From Locusta migratoria (Eukaryota > Arthropoda > Insecta > Orthoptera > Acrididae): 64,000 nt of DNA. Positions within the stretch are counted from its first letter, which is position 1, and each line of letters starts with the position of its first letter. The DNA is taken from contig CM048745.1 of the NCBI GenBank assembly GCA_026315105.1, forward strand, positions 281,895,747-281,959,746, read 5' to 3'. Under the pieces are notes generated by a model. It made no database searches, had not been told where the DNA came from, and saw nothing but the letters and a program-made list of their open reading frames with translations. A program made the translations under genes and the position numbers. Positions 43,790 to 56,700 of the stretch are shown here, in pieces.

Positions 43790-44700
43790 TGTCTATTCAT
43801 GGATCATATGTTGAAAACAGTAGACTGGCAGGACGGGATTAAAGCAGGTGAAAACAAAATAAGCAGTCTCGCATATGCGAATGACTTAGTTGTAATGGCC
43901 GATTCGATTGAAAGGTTGCAAACTAATATTTCAGAGCTCGATCAGAGGTGCAAGGATTATGATATGAAGATCAGCATCTCCAAAACGAAAGTAATGTCTT
44001 TGGGAAAGAGATTCAAACAGATTGAGTGCCAAATCGAAGGAACAAAGTTAGAACAGGTAGACAGTTTCAAGTACCTGGGATGTATTTTCTCACAGGATGG
44101 CAACATAGCGAAAGAACTGGAATCGAGGTGCAGCAAAGCTAATGCAGTGAGTGCTCAGTTAAGATCTACTCTTTTGCAAGAAGGAAGTAAGTACCAAGAC
44201 TAAGTTAGCAGTGCACCACTCTATCTTTCGACCAACTTTGTTGTATGGAAGTGAAAGTTGGGTGGATACAGGTTACCTTATTCATAAGATAGAGGTTACA
44301 GATATGAAAGTAGCAAGAATGATTGCAGGTACCAATAGATGGGAACAATTGCAGGAGGGTGTCCATAATGAGGAAATCAAAGAAAAGCTGGGAATGAACA
44401 CCATAGATGAAGCAGTTAGAGCAAACAGACTGAGATGGTGGGGTCATGTTACACGCATGGGAGAAGCAAGGTTACCTAAGAGACTCATGAGCTCGTCAGT
44501 GGAGGGTAAGAGGAGTCGAGGTAGACCAAGATGAAAGTACTTAGGTTCGGTGCAGAATGATTTTGAAGTAAAAGGTATAACATCAGACAAGGCATCAATG
44601 TTAGCATTAAATAGGGGATATGGAGGAATTTTATTGGAGGTACTATGCTCCAGACTGAACGCTGAAAGGCAAAATCAGTCTCTAATGATGATGATGTAAA
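43790..44700 (+). pseudogene. RTE-superfamily LINE, 3' fragment (RT palm to C-terminus)
   Basis: ISSLAYANDLVVMADSIERL (catalytic YADD changed to YAND, ~43870), SKTKVMSLGKRF, FKYLGCIFSQDG and a frameshift near 44195. Then IFRPTLLYGSESW (44220), VARMIAGTNRWEQ, RLRWWGHVTRMGEARLPKRLM and GKRSRGRPR, and a C-terminal region ending in (atg)n near 44690. A 5'-truncated, dead copy of a family different from the two RTE copies above. Confidence 0.8.
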
Positions 44701-44847
44701 AATGTCTGCCTATCATCAGTTAAGGATTATTTCATGACCTATGAACTTGTGGTTTGCTTATGGCAACCTAACAATTTCAGTTGTACCCAAACATCTGTTC
44801 CTTTCTGCTATCATTACTCACAAAATCATAATCTTTTTGAGAGCAGT

Positions 44848-45585
44848 TCATGGTAAGACCAACAACCCATAACTGGTGGTGCGGTGATTACATGATTTTA
44901 TTTGCTGAGTTTGGGAAACAGCAGGTAAAACTGTGTGCATGCATTATACTCTACCAATTCGCCATTCTGCTTGTTATCTCTCTTTCAGAATATCAGTTCA
45001 TGTGTGCAGGGCTAGCAATTGTTGTAGGTACAGGAGAAACTGTACCCAGTCAAAAACTATGAGTACAGAGAGGGTACTTTACCTACTCTAAATTTTTTGA
45101 CTGGGTACAACTATCCCTGTGCCCACTACAACCATTGGTCCTGCACACAGGTACTTGGAAAGAGAGAGAAGAAGCAGAACACTGAATTGATGAAGTAGGA
45201 GAACTAAGGTCAAATGTCATGGTAAGACCAACAACCCATAACTGGTGGTGCGGTGATTACATGATTTTATTTGCTGAGTTTGGGAAACAGCAGGTAAAAC
45301 TGTGTGCATGCATTATACTCTACCAATTCGCCATTCTGCTTGTTATCTCTCTTTCAGAATATCAGTACATGTGTGCAGGGCTAGCAATTGTTGTAGGTAC
45401 AGGAGAAACTGTACCCAGTCAAAAACTATGAGTACAGAGAGGGTACTTTACCTACTCTAAATTTTTTGACTGGGTACAACTATCCCTGTGCCCACTACAA
45501 CCATTGGTCCTGCACACAGGTACTTGGAAAGAGAGAGAAGAAGCAGAACACTGAATTGATGAAGTAGGAGAACTAAGGTCAAATA
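44848..45585. repeat. Nearly perfect 369-bp tandem duplication
   Basis: Two direct copies (about 44848-45216 and 45217-45585) with one substitution visible (45359 region, cagttcatg versus cagtacatg). Each copy contains an inverted repeat (45001-45056 with 45094-45149, and the equivalent +369) forming a ~55-bp stem. No convincing ORF. Confidence 0.93.
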
Positions 45586-45900
45586 TTGTGGTAAGATTAA
45601 TTCAGTCATATTGCTGTTTTGCTTGTTTGTTGCGGCAACATTTTCTATTCAGTTGATTTAGATGAAATGTTAAAGACATTTATCTCATTATATGCAATAC
45701 ACAGCACAATTTTTGTATTGAACTGCATTTTAGTAAGTGAATAATATCTTTAGAATTAACTTTATTTCTAGAAAATCTCTGTAGTGTCAGTTTTTCCTGT
45801 ACTTACAATTTTTAGAGACAAGTAGCCACTTAGAAAAAATATGAGTGGCTCCTGACAAGAGGATGGAGCTCTAACTCAAGTTTCAGAGGCTGCAGCAAAT
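45586..45900. other. Unassigned AT-rich spacer
   Basis: No gene or repeat recognised. Confidence 0.45.
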
Positions 45901-45901
45901 A

Positions 45902-45956
45902 GGGTTGGTTGGGATAAGGGGACTAAACTGCTAAGGTTATCAGTCATCCGGTGGGG
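45902..45956. repeat. Fragment of a common arthropod dispersed repeat
   Basis: agggttggttggg...ctaaggttatcagtcatc resembles a tRNA-ended repeat abundant in arthropods (recall). Too short to classify further. Confidence 0.35.
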
Positions 45957-45959
45957 AGG

Positions 45960-46105
45960 TGCAGGAGTGAGGATAGCAAAGGAGGGGAGGGGGAAAGGAA
46001 ATGCAGGCCGGTAAGTAAAGAAGGAAGGAAGACTGGATTAGCTCGGGGCCCCTTGCTCGCCAAACACATACTCACGATAGAACCCCGAGGCCCCTGGGAG
46101 GCTGC
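45960..46105 (-). mobile_element. I-like LINE 5'UTR fragment, reverse strand
   Basis: The minus strand reads cagcctcccaggggcctcgg...gtgagtatgtgtttggcgag...ggggccccgagc, matching the first ~70 bases of elements A and D, then a pyrimidine-rich stretch as in those 5'UTRs. No ORF follows. Confidence 0.68.
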
Positions 46106-46279
46106 AGGTAATAATTGGCTGTAGAAATAACACTGTGTCATATCAACGCATAATTGTTGGCCATAAAGAGTGTTACATGCCACTGCCAGAATGTCTGTCT
46201 GTCTGTTACATCATCTGGGATACTACCTAATCACACACTGGTTCAAACAGAAAGATTGTTACGGCAGTCTCCGAGTCTC

Positions 46280-47020
46280 TGACCTCATTTGTCTCGTCAC
46301 TATGCTTATCTTATGATGGTGGTAAAAAAATTTGTACATGTGGAAAGATGACATTGATTTTGATCTAATAACAAAGAGTGAAGTGACATAGCTGCCAAAG
46401 TGACATCTGTGGGTACTCTTTAGTAGGCAGTGATAAGGGTCAGTGTGACTTGTGTGAAGCAAACAGGTACTATGCCACAGAGACGTACTGATGCTTCCTA
46501 CAACCCACTCAGTGAATTTGAAAGGGGTCTAATTGTGGCCTTCTGAGTGGCGGGGTAGCACATTTGGAGAATTACCACCCAAGTCAGTCTTCCTGTGCCA
46601 GTTTTACAGTATTGCTGGAAGCAAGGGTCGCATGAACATTCTCACACCAGTAGACAAGTTTATGGACAGCCTTGCAACAGTAGCAAACTGTACAGCTCCC
46701 ACAGCACACACAAAAGGGTTTGTGACCCCATAGGTGTCAACACGAACTGTAACCAACCAGTTACTAGCAGTGGGATTATGGGCATGTACACCTTTCCCTC
46801 ACACTATAGCATCGACATGAACAGCTTGACTGATTCCATCAGAGGGTTACTTCCATGATGGAATGGCAGGCCGAGGTCTTCAACAATGATAGCAGATTCT
46901 GTCTGTACCCAAGTGAGGGTCATTTGCAACTACAATGTTGACCTGGCAAGTGTTGTTTTGTAGAGTGAACTGGTCCAAGACACACTGTCCATGTTGTAGG
47001 CCTTATGAACTGAGGTGCGA
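46280..47020 (+). pseudogene. Decayed Tc1/mariner-like transposase
   Basis: MPQRRTDASYNPLSEFERGLIVAF (46472-46545) is an N-terminal transposase start; later RWNGRPRS and a degraded NDSRFCLYPSEGH block (~46885, first catalytic Asp). Stops and frame changes throughout. No terminal repeats identified. Confidence 0.5.
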
Positions 47021-47039
47021 TAACAGAACAAAGGCTTTC

Positions 47040-48110
47040 ACAGCAGGTATTGTCATTACTTAAAACTTCCAGGCTGAGATGCCACAGTCCATACATAATA
47101 CTTTCCCCTGACGTTTCACCTTCCTTTGCAGAAGGCATCCTCCGAGGTAAAGAGGCGTACTGTAACGAGAGCACGAGGGACTGCTGTATATATAAGCCAA
47201 ACACAGGGCGCGCTGTCAATCACATGACGTTGGCTGTGCTATGGTCTATGCTATTGTCAACCTACTCGAGATGAAATTAATCAATTGTCATGCTGTTGCT
47301 GCAATGCTGATATCTAGATCTTATCAAGTTTAACACCTTCCTTTGTTAAAATTATTGCAGTGTTTAAAAATCTCAATGGGCTCTCTGTAGATACCTGCAT
47401 AATAATACGATGTTTTTGCTATGATGGTTGTCTCGCAAACACGTGTTCCGCTACAGTCAAGTTATGAGTATGTCTGAGGCGGCAGTTCCTTTTGTGTTCA
47501 CCCAGACGAGTGTTGATACTTCTTTATACGTATATAGACCTGTCCACAACTGCAGGGGATTTTATAGACACCTGGTGTGGACAAGGAATGTTGCTTATCT
47601 TTTGCGGACCTTAAAAAAATTCTTTTATTTTCATGGTTGGTCTGAAAACAGGGTGTAGTGCACGATTTATCTCTCTGTCAGCATAGCTATTCTTCTTAAA
47701 GGTGACTCTAAGATGTTCAATCTCATTATCTAAGGGGGCACGTTCACATATTTTGTGGGTCCTGTCTACTAACATTTTAATCACGCCTCTTTTTTCTCTT
47801 GGGTGGTGATTGGAATCTTTTTGAAGATAACGTGTGTGTGTGTGTGTGTGTTTCCCATAGACCTTATGACCCAATGATCCGTCCTCTCGTTTGATTACCG
47901 TCACATCTAAAACGTTTAGTCGACCATTGGTTCCCATTTTCCATAGGGAATTGAAGTCTAGGATTGATACTGTTCAGATGTAACAGGAAGGCATCCAGTT
48001 CGTCTTCACTGTGTATCGTCAACATAACAATACCATCTGGCTGGTCTTTTTCTGGCTGTCTGCAGTGCCCATTGTTCTCCATGGAACACTTATGTAATTA
48101 AGGACTCCAT
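47040..48110 (-). pseudogene. Penelope-like element 3' part, reverse strand, with GIY-YIG nuclease
   Basis: Reading down from 48110: VMLTIHSEDELDAFLLHLNSIN and LQFPMEN (RT end), then NGRLNVLDVTVIKREDGSLGHKVYGK (47937-47860), HHPREKRGVIKMLVDR, FKKNSYADREINRAL and FRPTMKIKEFF (to 47611). The GIY-YIG endonuclease follows in broken frames: PGVYKIPCSCGQVYI (~47560) and SINTRLGEHKRNCR (~47500). GIY-YIG cleavage is the integration activity of Penelope elements. The 3'UTR reaches about 47045. The upstream part of the element is missing. Confidence 0.78.
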
Positions 48111-48560
48111 ATTGTGTCATCTATGCAGGCTCCTGCATCTCATGTTGGTAAACCTGCACATACACTTCTCTGCCCGTAGCAGGTGCTACCAGGAGTTTCC
48201 ACCTAGGAAGACAGAAAACCCTTGGCAGAATCTCCTTCCCTGCCACGCTAAATTCCTTAAATTAATTAATTTTGTCGTCTCAAACCGGTAGGAAGGAATG
48301 TTGTTACACTACATAACCCTCCCCCCCCCCCCCACCTTAGACACAAGACACAAAATTATAAACACTTCTCTTTTTTGTTACTACCCAATAATTATATTTA
48401 GAAGAGAAAAGTACAGTGACTTATTCTAGAAAATTATGCTCTTAAATTCTAAGCATTGTGATACTAATGTATCGTGTTTGAGTATTATCATATAATATTT
48501 TCACTAAATATTTAGAGTAGTCTTTCATACAACAGGCTGTTTCTCTCTCTTCATAAGTCA
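48111..48560. other. Unassigned spacer with a poly(C) run
   Basis: No gene recognised. A C-run lies at 48327-48341. Confidence 0.45.
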
Positions 48561-48565
48561 CTCAC

Positions 48566-48640
48566 ACATATCCAAACGAAAACGCACCTAGACAGAAATT
48601 TTCAATGTCTGTCTAGGTGTGTTTTCGTTTGGATATGTGT
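48566..48640. repeat. Near-perfect palindrome
   Basis: Arms of ~33 bases (cacatatccaaacgaaaa... and ...ttttcgtttggatatgtg) around a 13-base loop at ~48596-48608. The right arm is the start of the 281-bp-type element, so the palindrome joins an inverted fragment to its left end. Confidence 0.88.
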
Positions 48641-48845
48641 GTGTATTTGTTTACCTTTTTTCCCCTAAGGTAAGTCCTTCCACTCCTGGGATTGGAATGA
48701 CTCCTTTTCCACTTCCTTAAAACCCATATCCTTCCCTTTCTCCTTTCTTCCTCTTTTCCTGAAGAAGCGACCAGCGGTTGCGAAAGTTTGTATGCGTGCA
48801 ATTTTATTTGTGTTCTTTGGGTAAGTCATCCGTTTTTTACCAGGC
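48600..48845 (+). mobile_element. Second copy of the 281-bp non-coding element
   Basis: Shares with 33742-34022 the start gtctgt, the block gtaagtc-ttcc...gggattggaatg, the pyrimidine-rich centre, and gaagaagcgaccagcggttgcg near 48760. No TSD identified here. Confidence 0.75.
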
Positions 48846-51204
48846 GAAGGAGCACAGGAAGTGATAGTAGCACAAATAACACAAACGCTAGCTTGTGTTT
48901 GAACATAGCTGCAATGCCGTGCCGTAATTTACGTTTAACCCCAGCAGGAAAAAAATCACTGTCTTCTCTAGAAATAGTCTTCTTCACGTGCCAATACCGG
49001 TGTGGCTAATATGGTGGTACTGAACCAAATAATACCCAACTTAAGTAGATAATGTACTTTATTACTCAGAAAGATGGTATCACAAGCAAATGCACCTAGT
49101 CATTCTTACATCAACAATGAAACTGTTTGTACGCACCAGCCGCACTGCCAAAGAAACTAAGTGCTCTCCTCCTCAAATAGTGGTCTGATAAAGTCACACT
49201 CTCACATGCCAAGACAGGGAAGTTTTCATTGTTTATGAAATCCTATCTCCTGAACTATCAGCCTTATCGCAAAATCCTTCAGCTGACGTCTTTTACCTAT
49301 AAAATAATTCCTGTCAAATTTTAGCTTCATAGGTGAAGTGGTTTAAGATTTCTTGTTTAGTCAGTGAGTGAGTGTGTGTGTCTTCGCTTTTAAATGTTTA
49401 GTGATGACAGTGTAGCATTACATTTTCAAAAGTGCCAAAAGATCTCTAATTTCCTAAAACTACACTAATAAAATTTCCAAAAAATGATGTTAGTCACAAA
49501 TTTCATTTCTCAAAGCATATTACAACATAGGCTTATGTTTGTGAACCAAAAAGTGAAGTTTGCCACACATTTTATTTTACATGCCTATCTGCAACTCAGC
49601 GATTGTCTGAGGTTAGTTTCAAGCCAATTTCAGTCATATTCTCTTGTTTATTGACTATTTCAGCATAAGAATATAGAACAACTAACAGCTGAACTCTTAC
49701 TTTGAGATTACACATGATATTCTGGAAGGTGACCAATTTTATGAGCTAGTGTCACTGAAGCATATTGGTAAGGTCTAGGTATGCTGTGCTCAAAATTGAG
49801 TGTTCCAATATTCTAGAATTTTTATTTTTAAATGTTATGAAGTTATTTTAACAATTCATGTCAATATTTTATCGCTTTTGTCTATTATTTCATTATTAAT
49901 GAAAATCTTTTCCATGGTAAATAACCTGCTCCATTTCTAATTATAGATATCCTGTATTTTATACAATCATTCATTATCAGTTTCAGGGGACAGGTCCTAC
50001 CTTCAAGTACTATAAACAAGCAGAGAGACTAAGTAACCACAGGGTTCACCTTCAGAAAGTGTTATGGGATGGATGCCTTCAATTCAGCCACATTCGTAAC
50101 GGAAGCCCTCTGCCAATAATCATTAGATTAGGTGATCTGGATGATCAGGCTGTAGGGAAATGATGGCTAATTAACATTTCCCAACTGTCTCTGCAGCCCT
50201 GTGTGTCTGGCTATGCAGTGTATAGTGGAATGCCTTCTTGTGTACGAAGATCCTAACCACACGTCCTTACAGTTTTAGTCACAAAGACATTGGTATGCAA
50301 AAGATTCTGAGATTTTATCTGTGATGGTATGGATGAATCTTTAATGCACAGTCACATTTTCAGATTGTAGTGGTACTGAATGATGTCCAGGAAGAATTTC
50401 TGTTATCCATATTCTGTATAGTCAGAAGTCCTTGTAATGGAAATGGACTTTCTCTGTCCATAAAAGGTTCCATGGCTATTCTTTGTCCACTTTCATGCAA
50501 TCAAGAAATTTCAGAGCAAATGTTTGTCTTGCTGGCAGGTCAGTGGGATGCAACTCTGGATCATGGGTAATTCAGTACAGATAGCAATGTAGGATTTAAT
50601 GCAAATTTAATTGCAGGCACATTGAATATTTGGGCTATTCCCTTTGCATTGCATGTTTGTATATCATTCAACCCCCTCATGCAGTGCTGTGGCCACAGGT
50701 TCAACTGCTTCTAGATCAACTGCTTTCCTCCATCTCTAGACTCTTGACATCAGACCACAGACTTAATAACATTGAGTATCCAAAAATTCTGTGGGGCTGC
50801 AGACACCCTATCACTATTATTGTAAAGGCTTTACCAGCAGCACGTGATGTTAATTGAGAGAATCATGTTGGGTATCTCTGATACAAACTGAACAACAGCC
50901 ATGTGCTGTGTGTGTGCTGATTTATGTTCAAACACTTGCACCGCCATCTATTGGACAATTTTTCCATTATGATTATTATTTTGTCCCATGCTATTTCCCC
51001 TACATCAATACTTTGCTATTCTGATTCGGATAATTTTGAGCAGCAGTTCTATTTCTATGGCATTTTAAAATTCAAAGTTTAATTATTGACACCTGTATAT
51101 AACTATTACTGGCTGAACATTTCTTTTAAGTTGTAGGATATTGTAAAACTCAATCTTTATGAAGAATGGCACTGTGTGAAAGGAAAACATACAACATTTA
51201 CACA
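48846..51204. other. 2.3 kb with nothing recognised
   Basis: I find no supported gene, RNA or mobile element here. A tcaaacacttgcaccgccatc motif near 50932 reminds me of a dispersed orthopteran repeat (recall, weak). Confidence 0.5.
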
Positions 51205-51223
51205 TTTTGGGAAACCGATGGTA

Positions 51224-51229
51224 TTTATT
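51224..51229 (-). promoter_or_regulatory. Poly(A) signal of selenoprotein T
   Basis: tttatt on the plus strand is AATAAA on the minus strand, ~375 bases after the stop codon and downstream of the SECIS element. Confidence 0.65.
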
Positions 51230-51437
51230 ATACATTCAATATATATATAACAGAAGATACATAAAGTAATACTGTAAATATAGCTTTTTATAAGCAACAA
51301 TGGAAGTTCTCACTTTACAAATATCCAAAATAAACACATTTCAAATAAAACATACTACACATTTAAATCTAAAAACAAGACACACAGATAAAACATTTTA
51401 TCTCAAACACTAATCATTCACTTCAACAAAAGTGTGT

Positions 51438-51516
51438 ACATCTGCTAGAAAACTTCTGGCAACTTCCTGCAGGTATTTCCCACTTTATGAAGAAGCCTTC
51501 ATACCATAGCAAATGT
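51438..51516 (-). promoter_or_regulatory. SECIS element in the selenoprotein T 3'UTR
   Basis: On the minus strand the 79-base stretch folds as a eukaryotic SECIS. Helix I: acatttgcta (51516-51507) pairs with tagcagatgt (51447-51438), 10 pairs including one G-U. Core quartet ATGA at 51502-51499 faces AGAA at 51457-51454. Helix II is ggc..cttc / gaag..gcc with a U-U internal pair. The AAA of the apical loop (51486-51484) lies 12 bases after ATGA, the expected spacing. It directs selenocysteine insertion at the TGA in exon 2. Confidence 0.88.
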
Positions 51517-51601
51517 AAACACGTTTATATCAGTGCAAGAATAAACAAGTTAACCAGACCTTTAGATATAGAGAAATGCCATACAACATTATACACCTTA
51601 A

Positions 51602-51702
51602 TTACGATTGGCGATCAAAATTCAGGTGATTATCAATGATTTGGAATAATTCTGGTGGTTGTGGTATCCTGCCTGTTTCCAGTTTTGACCAAATAGGAAC
51701 AT
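51602..51702 (-). CDS. SELENOT: SELENOT exon 4 (terminal)
   Basis: Acceptor cag at 51705-51703; VPIWSKLETGRIPQPPELF then the C-terminus and TAA at 51604-51602. Confidence 0.92.
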
Positions 51703-53768
51703 CTGCAATACAAATAAATATTAATATTAACAATGGAAATCTACACTGGAATATCAATTAGATATAAAAATTTACAAATAAACTTTAAAAAATATGGCTT
51801 GACAGAGATGTAAAGTTAGCATTAGTCTGAAGTCTAGGAAAACAACTTTATCATAAAATAAGAATATACATCCTGGCAGCAAGCTATGCCAATAAACTTG
51901 TTTGGTTTCTGCTAGACTTTTGATGCTATTTGGTAAGTGACTTAAGATTCTTGTGGCAGCACGATTTCTTTCTTGGTCAAAGTTAAATTTAACCTCGAAT
52001 AGTGAAATTATCATTTCTTCTAGTGTCATTATGCATACTGCTAATACTTGTGAATTGGGTTGGGTTAATAATGAATTTATATGTTGGGAGGCTACTGCAA
52101 AGATCCCTATGTCTTTAAATAAATATTTGCAGCATGATCTTGTGTGGGCTACAACAATTATTGTGATTATATGTTCACGTGATGAGTAGCCTTTTACTCA
52201 GCGATTAATTACCACAAAATATAATGCATATGAAATAAATGAACAATAATTTATTAGATTTTTATCACAAAAACCCTAATAGCTTACGTAGCTGACCTGA
52301 AACATTTCAGTAGTTCAACGTGTTTCTTTGAATTCAATCTCTCATCAATGCACACATGTAATAAATTTTGAATATTTTACCTGAAGTTGCAGACTTCTGC
52401 CGAAAGTCTGCGTTAACTAATGGTGTTATGCCATTTACTATACAGAATGTATACACCGTGTTTTACCAAAATTTGATGAGAGTTAATTTTCAGAGTGATT
52501 TTCTGAATGACATTTAGAATTTCTTCCGTTAATTGTCTGGTATGATTGCAATACTTGTGTAATGAGCAAAAAGTGCTAGCTTTACAGATTCATGAATATA
52601 TAGTGGAAAGTTAATTATTGAGACCAGGAATGGATCCAAGACTGAGCCCTGTACAACAGTGTACACACCATTACACTGCTGCCAATTTGCTCTACTAACC
52701 CCTTTCTTTCCAATACCATACATTATTTCAAGGCAAACCTATATGTTGCATGGAATCCAGCCATTCTAAAACAGCAGACTAGGCACTTTTATATAAAAAA
52801 CTTAACGTCTTCAAAAGAAGTCCAAAACTAACCATTGAAAGAAATTTCGAACGCTCCAGTTGAAACCAGCTGACCCTCAAGTGCATTGCACACAAAAAAT
52901 GTCATCATACACGAATATATCTTGTTGTTGATGCACCAAGTCCACCATGCAGGTTGCTCTTGACCAAATAAATTAAATATATTCATTCCACTTAATATGC
53001 AACCAATTATCATCATCTTCAGAACTCCCTGTAAAATAAGCACAAACTTTAAGAAAAAACAAGCAAGTCTTACATAATATTTAAATTCCGAATAATTTTC
53101 GACTAGATGACACTACAGCAAAGTGAAAATTAAAAAATAAATTTAAAATGCACTGTTAATTACAACTTATTCTGGACCAAAGCACTGATAAGTGTAACAA
53201 TTAACAGGTTTTTCGTTATTAAAATACTCCATTAACTACTAATTTATAAACTGAAAAATTAAGCTCATCATTCATACTACTGCACAAACAACATTTACTG
53301 ACACACTAAAGACCAAATGACAAAATAATGTAAAAAAACAGAGAATAAAAGGCAATCACCAATTGGGGAGAGAGAAACAAAAAAGGCACAAAGTGAAAGT
53401 GCACACAACATCAGTAGATTTAAGTATGACAAAGAAGAAGAAATATTATTTCTGACATGTAAGCCTAAGGAGGTTATCTAATTTTATTCAGAAACTGAAA
53501 AGAGCACAGGTTGCCTAAAATTGCTCATAAAAATGAAGAAAGGAATAATGAAAACAACTTTATATCTATTTCTATATCAAGAGTTTTCACTCAAGTCTTT
53601 GAAAAGGCTGTTTATTCAATATTAATTTTTCATTTCAGTTCTCAATTTGATGTAAAATGTACAGTTTGGTTTCAGAAGCGGTTTAACAACCAAAAATGCT
53701 ATATTCAATTCTCTCCGAGGCACTTCATAGATTTAATAATAATATAATAATAATAATAATAATAATAA

Positions 53769-53799
<31 letters not shown>

Positions 53800-56700
53800 A
53801 AACCCCTTTCTAAGAATATTCCTTAACACTTTCACTGCAGCTGACGCTTTTAAGCGTCTGCGCTCAATGTAGGATAGCATCAGCTGCAGCGAAAGTGTAA
53901 ATAAAGCATTTGAGTGTGATGTTCACAAGATATGTTTGAACACTCTTGAGTAAGAGCAGCAGCTCACACTTTGTTCACATCTTACTTTAAACACAGATCA
54001 GAAGATGATTCTCTGCAGTGTTGAAAATAACTGCCATCACCTTTTGGCACAGTTAAGTGGAGGAGGGGAGGGGGCCACAGGATTCTGTTCTGGGGTGGTG
54101 GTGTTCCTCATTTATATAAATGATATGCCTTCAAGCACAACAGGAAATCCTAAGATATTTCAGTTTGCTGATGACACTAGCTTGGTAGTGAAGGATGTTG
54201 TCAATATCGATACAATGTCAAATAATGCAGTTAGGAAAAAATAAAAAATCATGGCTTGTAAATATTCGATGCTGAATTACAGTAAGACAGTGTTTAGTTT
54301 CCAACATGCAATTAAACAAAAACTGACATTTCAATTACCCAGAATAAGCACATAAGTGGGAGAGAAGTTCAAATTTCCAGCCATTCATGCAGTCAGCTGT
54401 CATGAAAATGTCATGTTCAGTATTTTGCCCAAAAACTAAATGCTGCACTGTTTACCATTAGAACAGTTTCTGAAAAAAGTTAGTGCAACGCAAAAAGTTG
54501 TATATTCTCTTTTCTTTCTTTCACTTATGACATACGGAGTTATTTTTCAGGGTAACACCTGTGGTTCACAGAGGATACTTACTGTGCAGAAATGGAAGGT
54601 TTGAGCAATGTGTGGTAAGCTTGCTTACTTTTGACATTTGTTTAAGGCATAACTGAAGACCAGGACACCACATAGCTATGAACCATGATGTGTCAGAAAA
54701 CCTGTATATGGGATATCTTAATACTTGTGAGATTCCATGCCAGCCTGAGGCTTATTTTTGGAAAAAATTGTGTCATCACTGAATCTACAAACATTAAATT
54801 TTTCTGCACTGAAAAAATTAGATACAGTTAAAGTTGGCATTTCTGCAGCTGAGGATGGAAACAAGAGATGGAAAACTGACATGGTGGAACAGCAGATTTA
54901 TAAAGCTAATTATGTTGTTTTTGACGTGATGATTTTATGAAATTTTGGCTTGTCTGAAGACTGCGATGTCACCCGTGGCATTGGCATGTTGTGGTATATG
55001 TGCGTATTTGTAGGTGGCAGGAGTAATTATGTTGTGCCTGAGTTGTAGACGATGGTATGTCATGGATGGTGCATTCTGTTGCAAAATGTAATTTATGAGT
55101 ATAATTACAGATTATCTACAATATGTAAGTATTAAGATATTATCCAATGTAAGTGTTTTCTGAAACTGTGATTACATCATGGGTTAAAGCTGAAGGGTGG
55201 TATCCCTGTCTTCAGTTATGCTGATACTTTGGTAATTTCCAAGAACGCTTGCAATCCAAAGACCTCGGTCTGAAATGATATATCTCTCTAATGTACAACT
55301 AAAAATCAATTGAGTGTTTAAGTAGATATCCGGGCACTACATGCCCTCATGCACTAGAAAAAAAAGCAGCTTGTTTAACATATACCTAACCTAACTTCCA
55401 CTTAAAGTTATCTGCAGCGTAGCCTTAAGAAGGTTAGGTAGTAGGTCAACCAAGCTTTTTTTATTTTTTGTACATGAGGGCGCATAAAGCCCGAATCTCT
55501 GGTTCGGAAACCCTAACTTGCTTACAGTTGCACATTCCATATATACCATTCCTGGAAATTACCAATATTTCTTTCGGTATTTCAAATGGCAACCACATAT
55601 TTAGTTGGAAAAGTACAAGAAAAATCACAAATTCAACACAAACAAAAATACAATTTACATCAACCGCTTCATGTTTGTCATATGGAATGTGGAGCAAGAA
55701 TCAAATGTTGAATATATTTCGACCACAATGCCGTTTCCTTCAATGTACACGGAATCTTCCAAATTACCAAACCGTGTCCCATCTGTGACAGTTTATTTGG
55801 ATGTTGCCAAAATCTAAACCTTTTGACACTTATTATCATTGTTAAGTTACGTTTTTTGGTATATACCAAGTGCCTTTATGTTTAACTCTAAATAAAAACT
55901 TGTTATTTATTGAGGAAATGCGGAAAATGACGTTAGCAGAGCGTATCAGAAAACTTGAAGGATGCCAGCAAGTACAATGCTCAAAGAAAAAGAAAGGGAT
56001 AAAAGAAGGGAAAATATGAAGATGAAACCATCCTCCAATGAAAAATATCTATTAGAACACTGTCAAAAGGAAGCTGAACGGGAAAGTACAGACAAATTAA
56101 AAATTTGTACCAACTGAAGATTGCTTGAGACCTGTGCTTCCCAGTTAGGATCACAAATGTCCTCAGTGCCTCGGTAAAGCAGTTTCTCGAGTAAAGGTGC
56201 TACCACCAAGATCTACAGAAAAAAAGTCGGCAATAATGAAAAAACTTGTGGCTGAAAGTTTACCAAAAATGTAGTAAAGCAGATTCTCAGTAGAGAAGCA
56301 AACACCTTGTAAACTTACAGGAGATGATCTGCTCAAAATACAAAATTTCTTCACGAACAACGAAGTCAGCAGTAAGACACCTGGTATATAGGATATCAAG
56401 TCTATTGAAGGCCGTGAAACTGGAAAAAGAGTTAGCTTGCAGAAACGTCACAAGAATACGACAGCATTTTTTCTTTTCAAGCAGGAGAATTCCAATACCG
56501 ATATCAAGAGTAAGATTTTTTGAGTTACGGCCTAAAAATGTTTGAGATGCCTCACAATGTATTTTTCTCTAAGTGGTATATTTTTCAAGTGAAATAAGTA
56601 CTCAGAACTTTAAAGTAATGCTGTACTGGAATTTATGTGGCTCACCTGTAGACGGGGATACTGTTCGTCAGCATTGACTCAACGTCGTCACAGCCCGGTA

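Noticed and set aside
44848..45585. Direct repeats as LTRs of a small retroelement
   Set aside because: The two units are directly adjacent with no internal region, no primer-binding site and no polypurine tract.
46072..46090. Short GC palindrome as a bacterial-style terminator
   Set aside because: It is the stem-like 5' start of the I-like LINE family in reverse orientation, in a eukaryotic sequence.
53511..53747. Open frame with a PxxFEKAVYSIL-like stretch as a host exon
   Set aside because: AT-rich, weakly RT-like at best (FTQVFEKAVYSI), no splice support, inside SELENOT intron 2 on the opposite strand.
55385..55445. cctaacctaac / ggttaggt as insect telomeric (TTAGG)n repeats
   Set aside because: Only one or two units per arm, arranged as inverted repeats of a small fold-back element.
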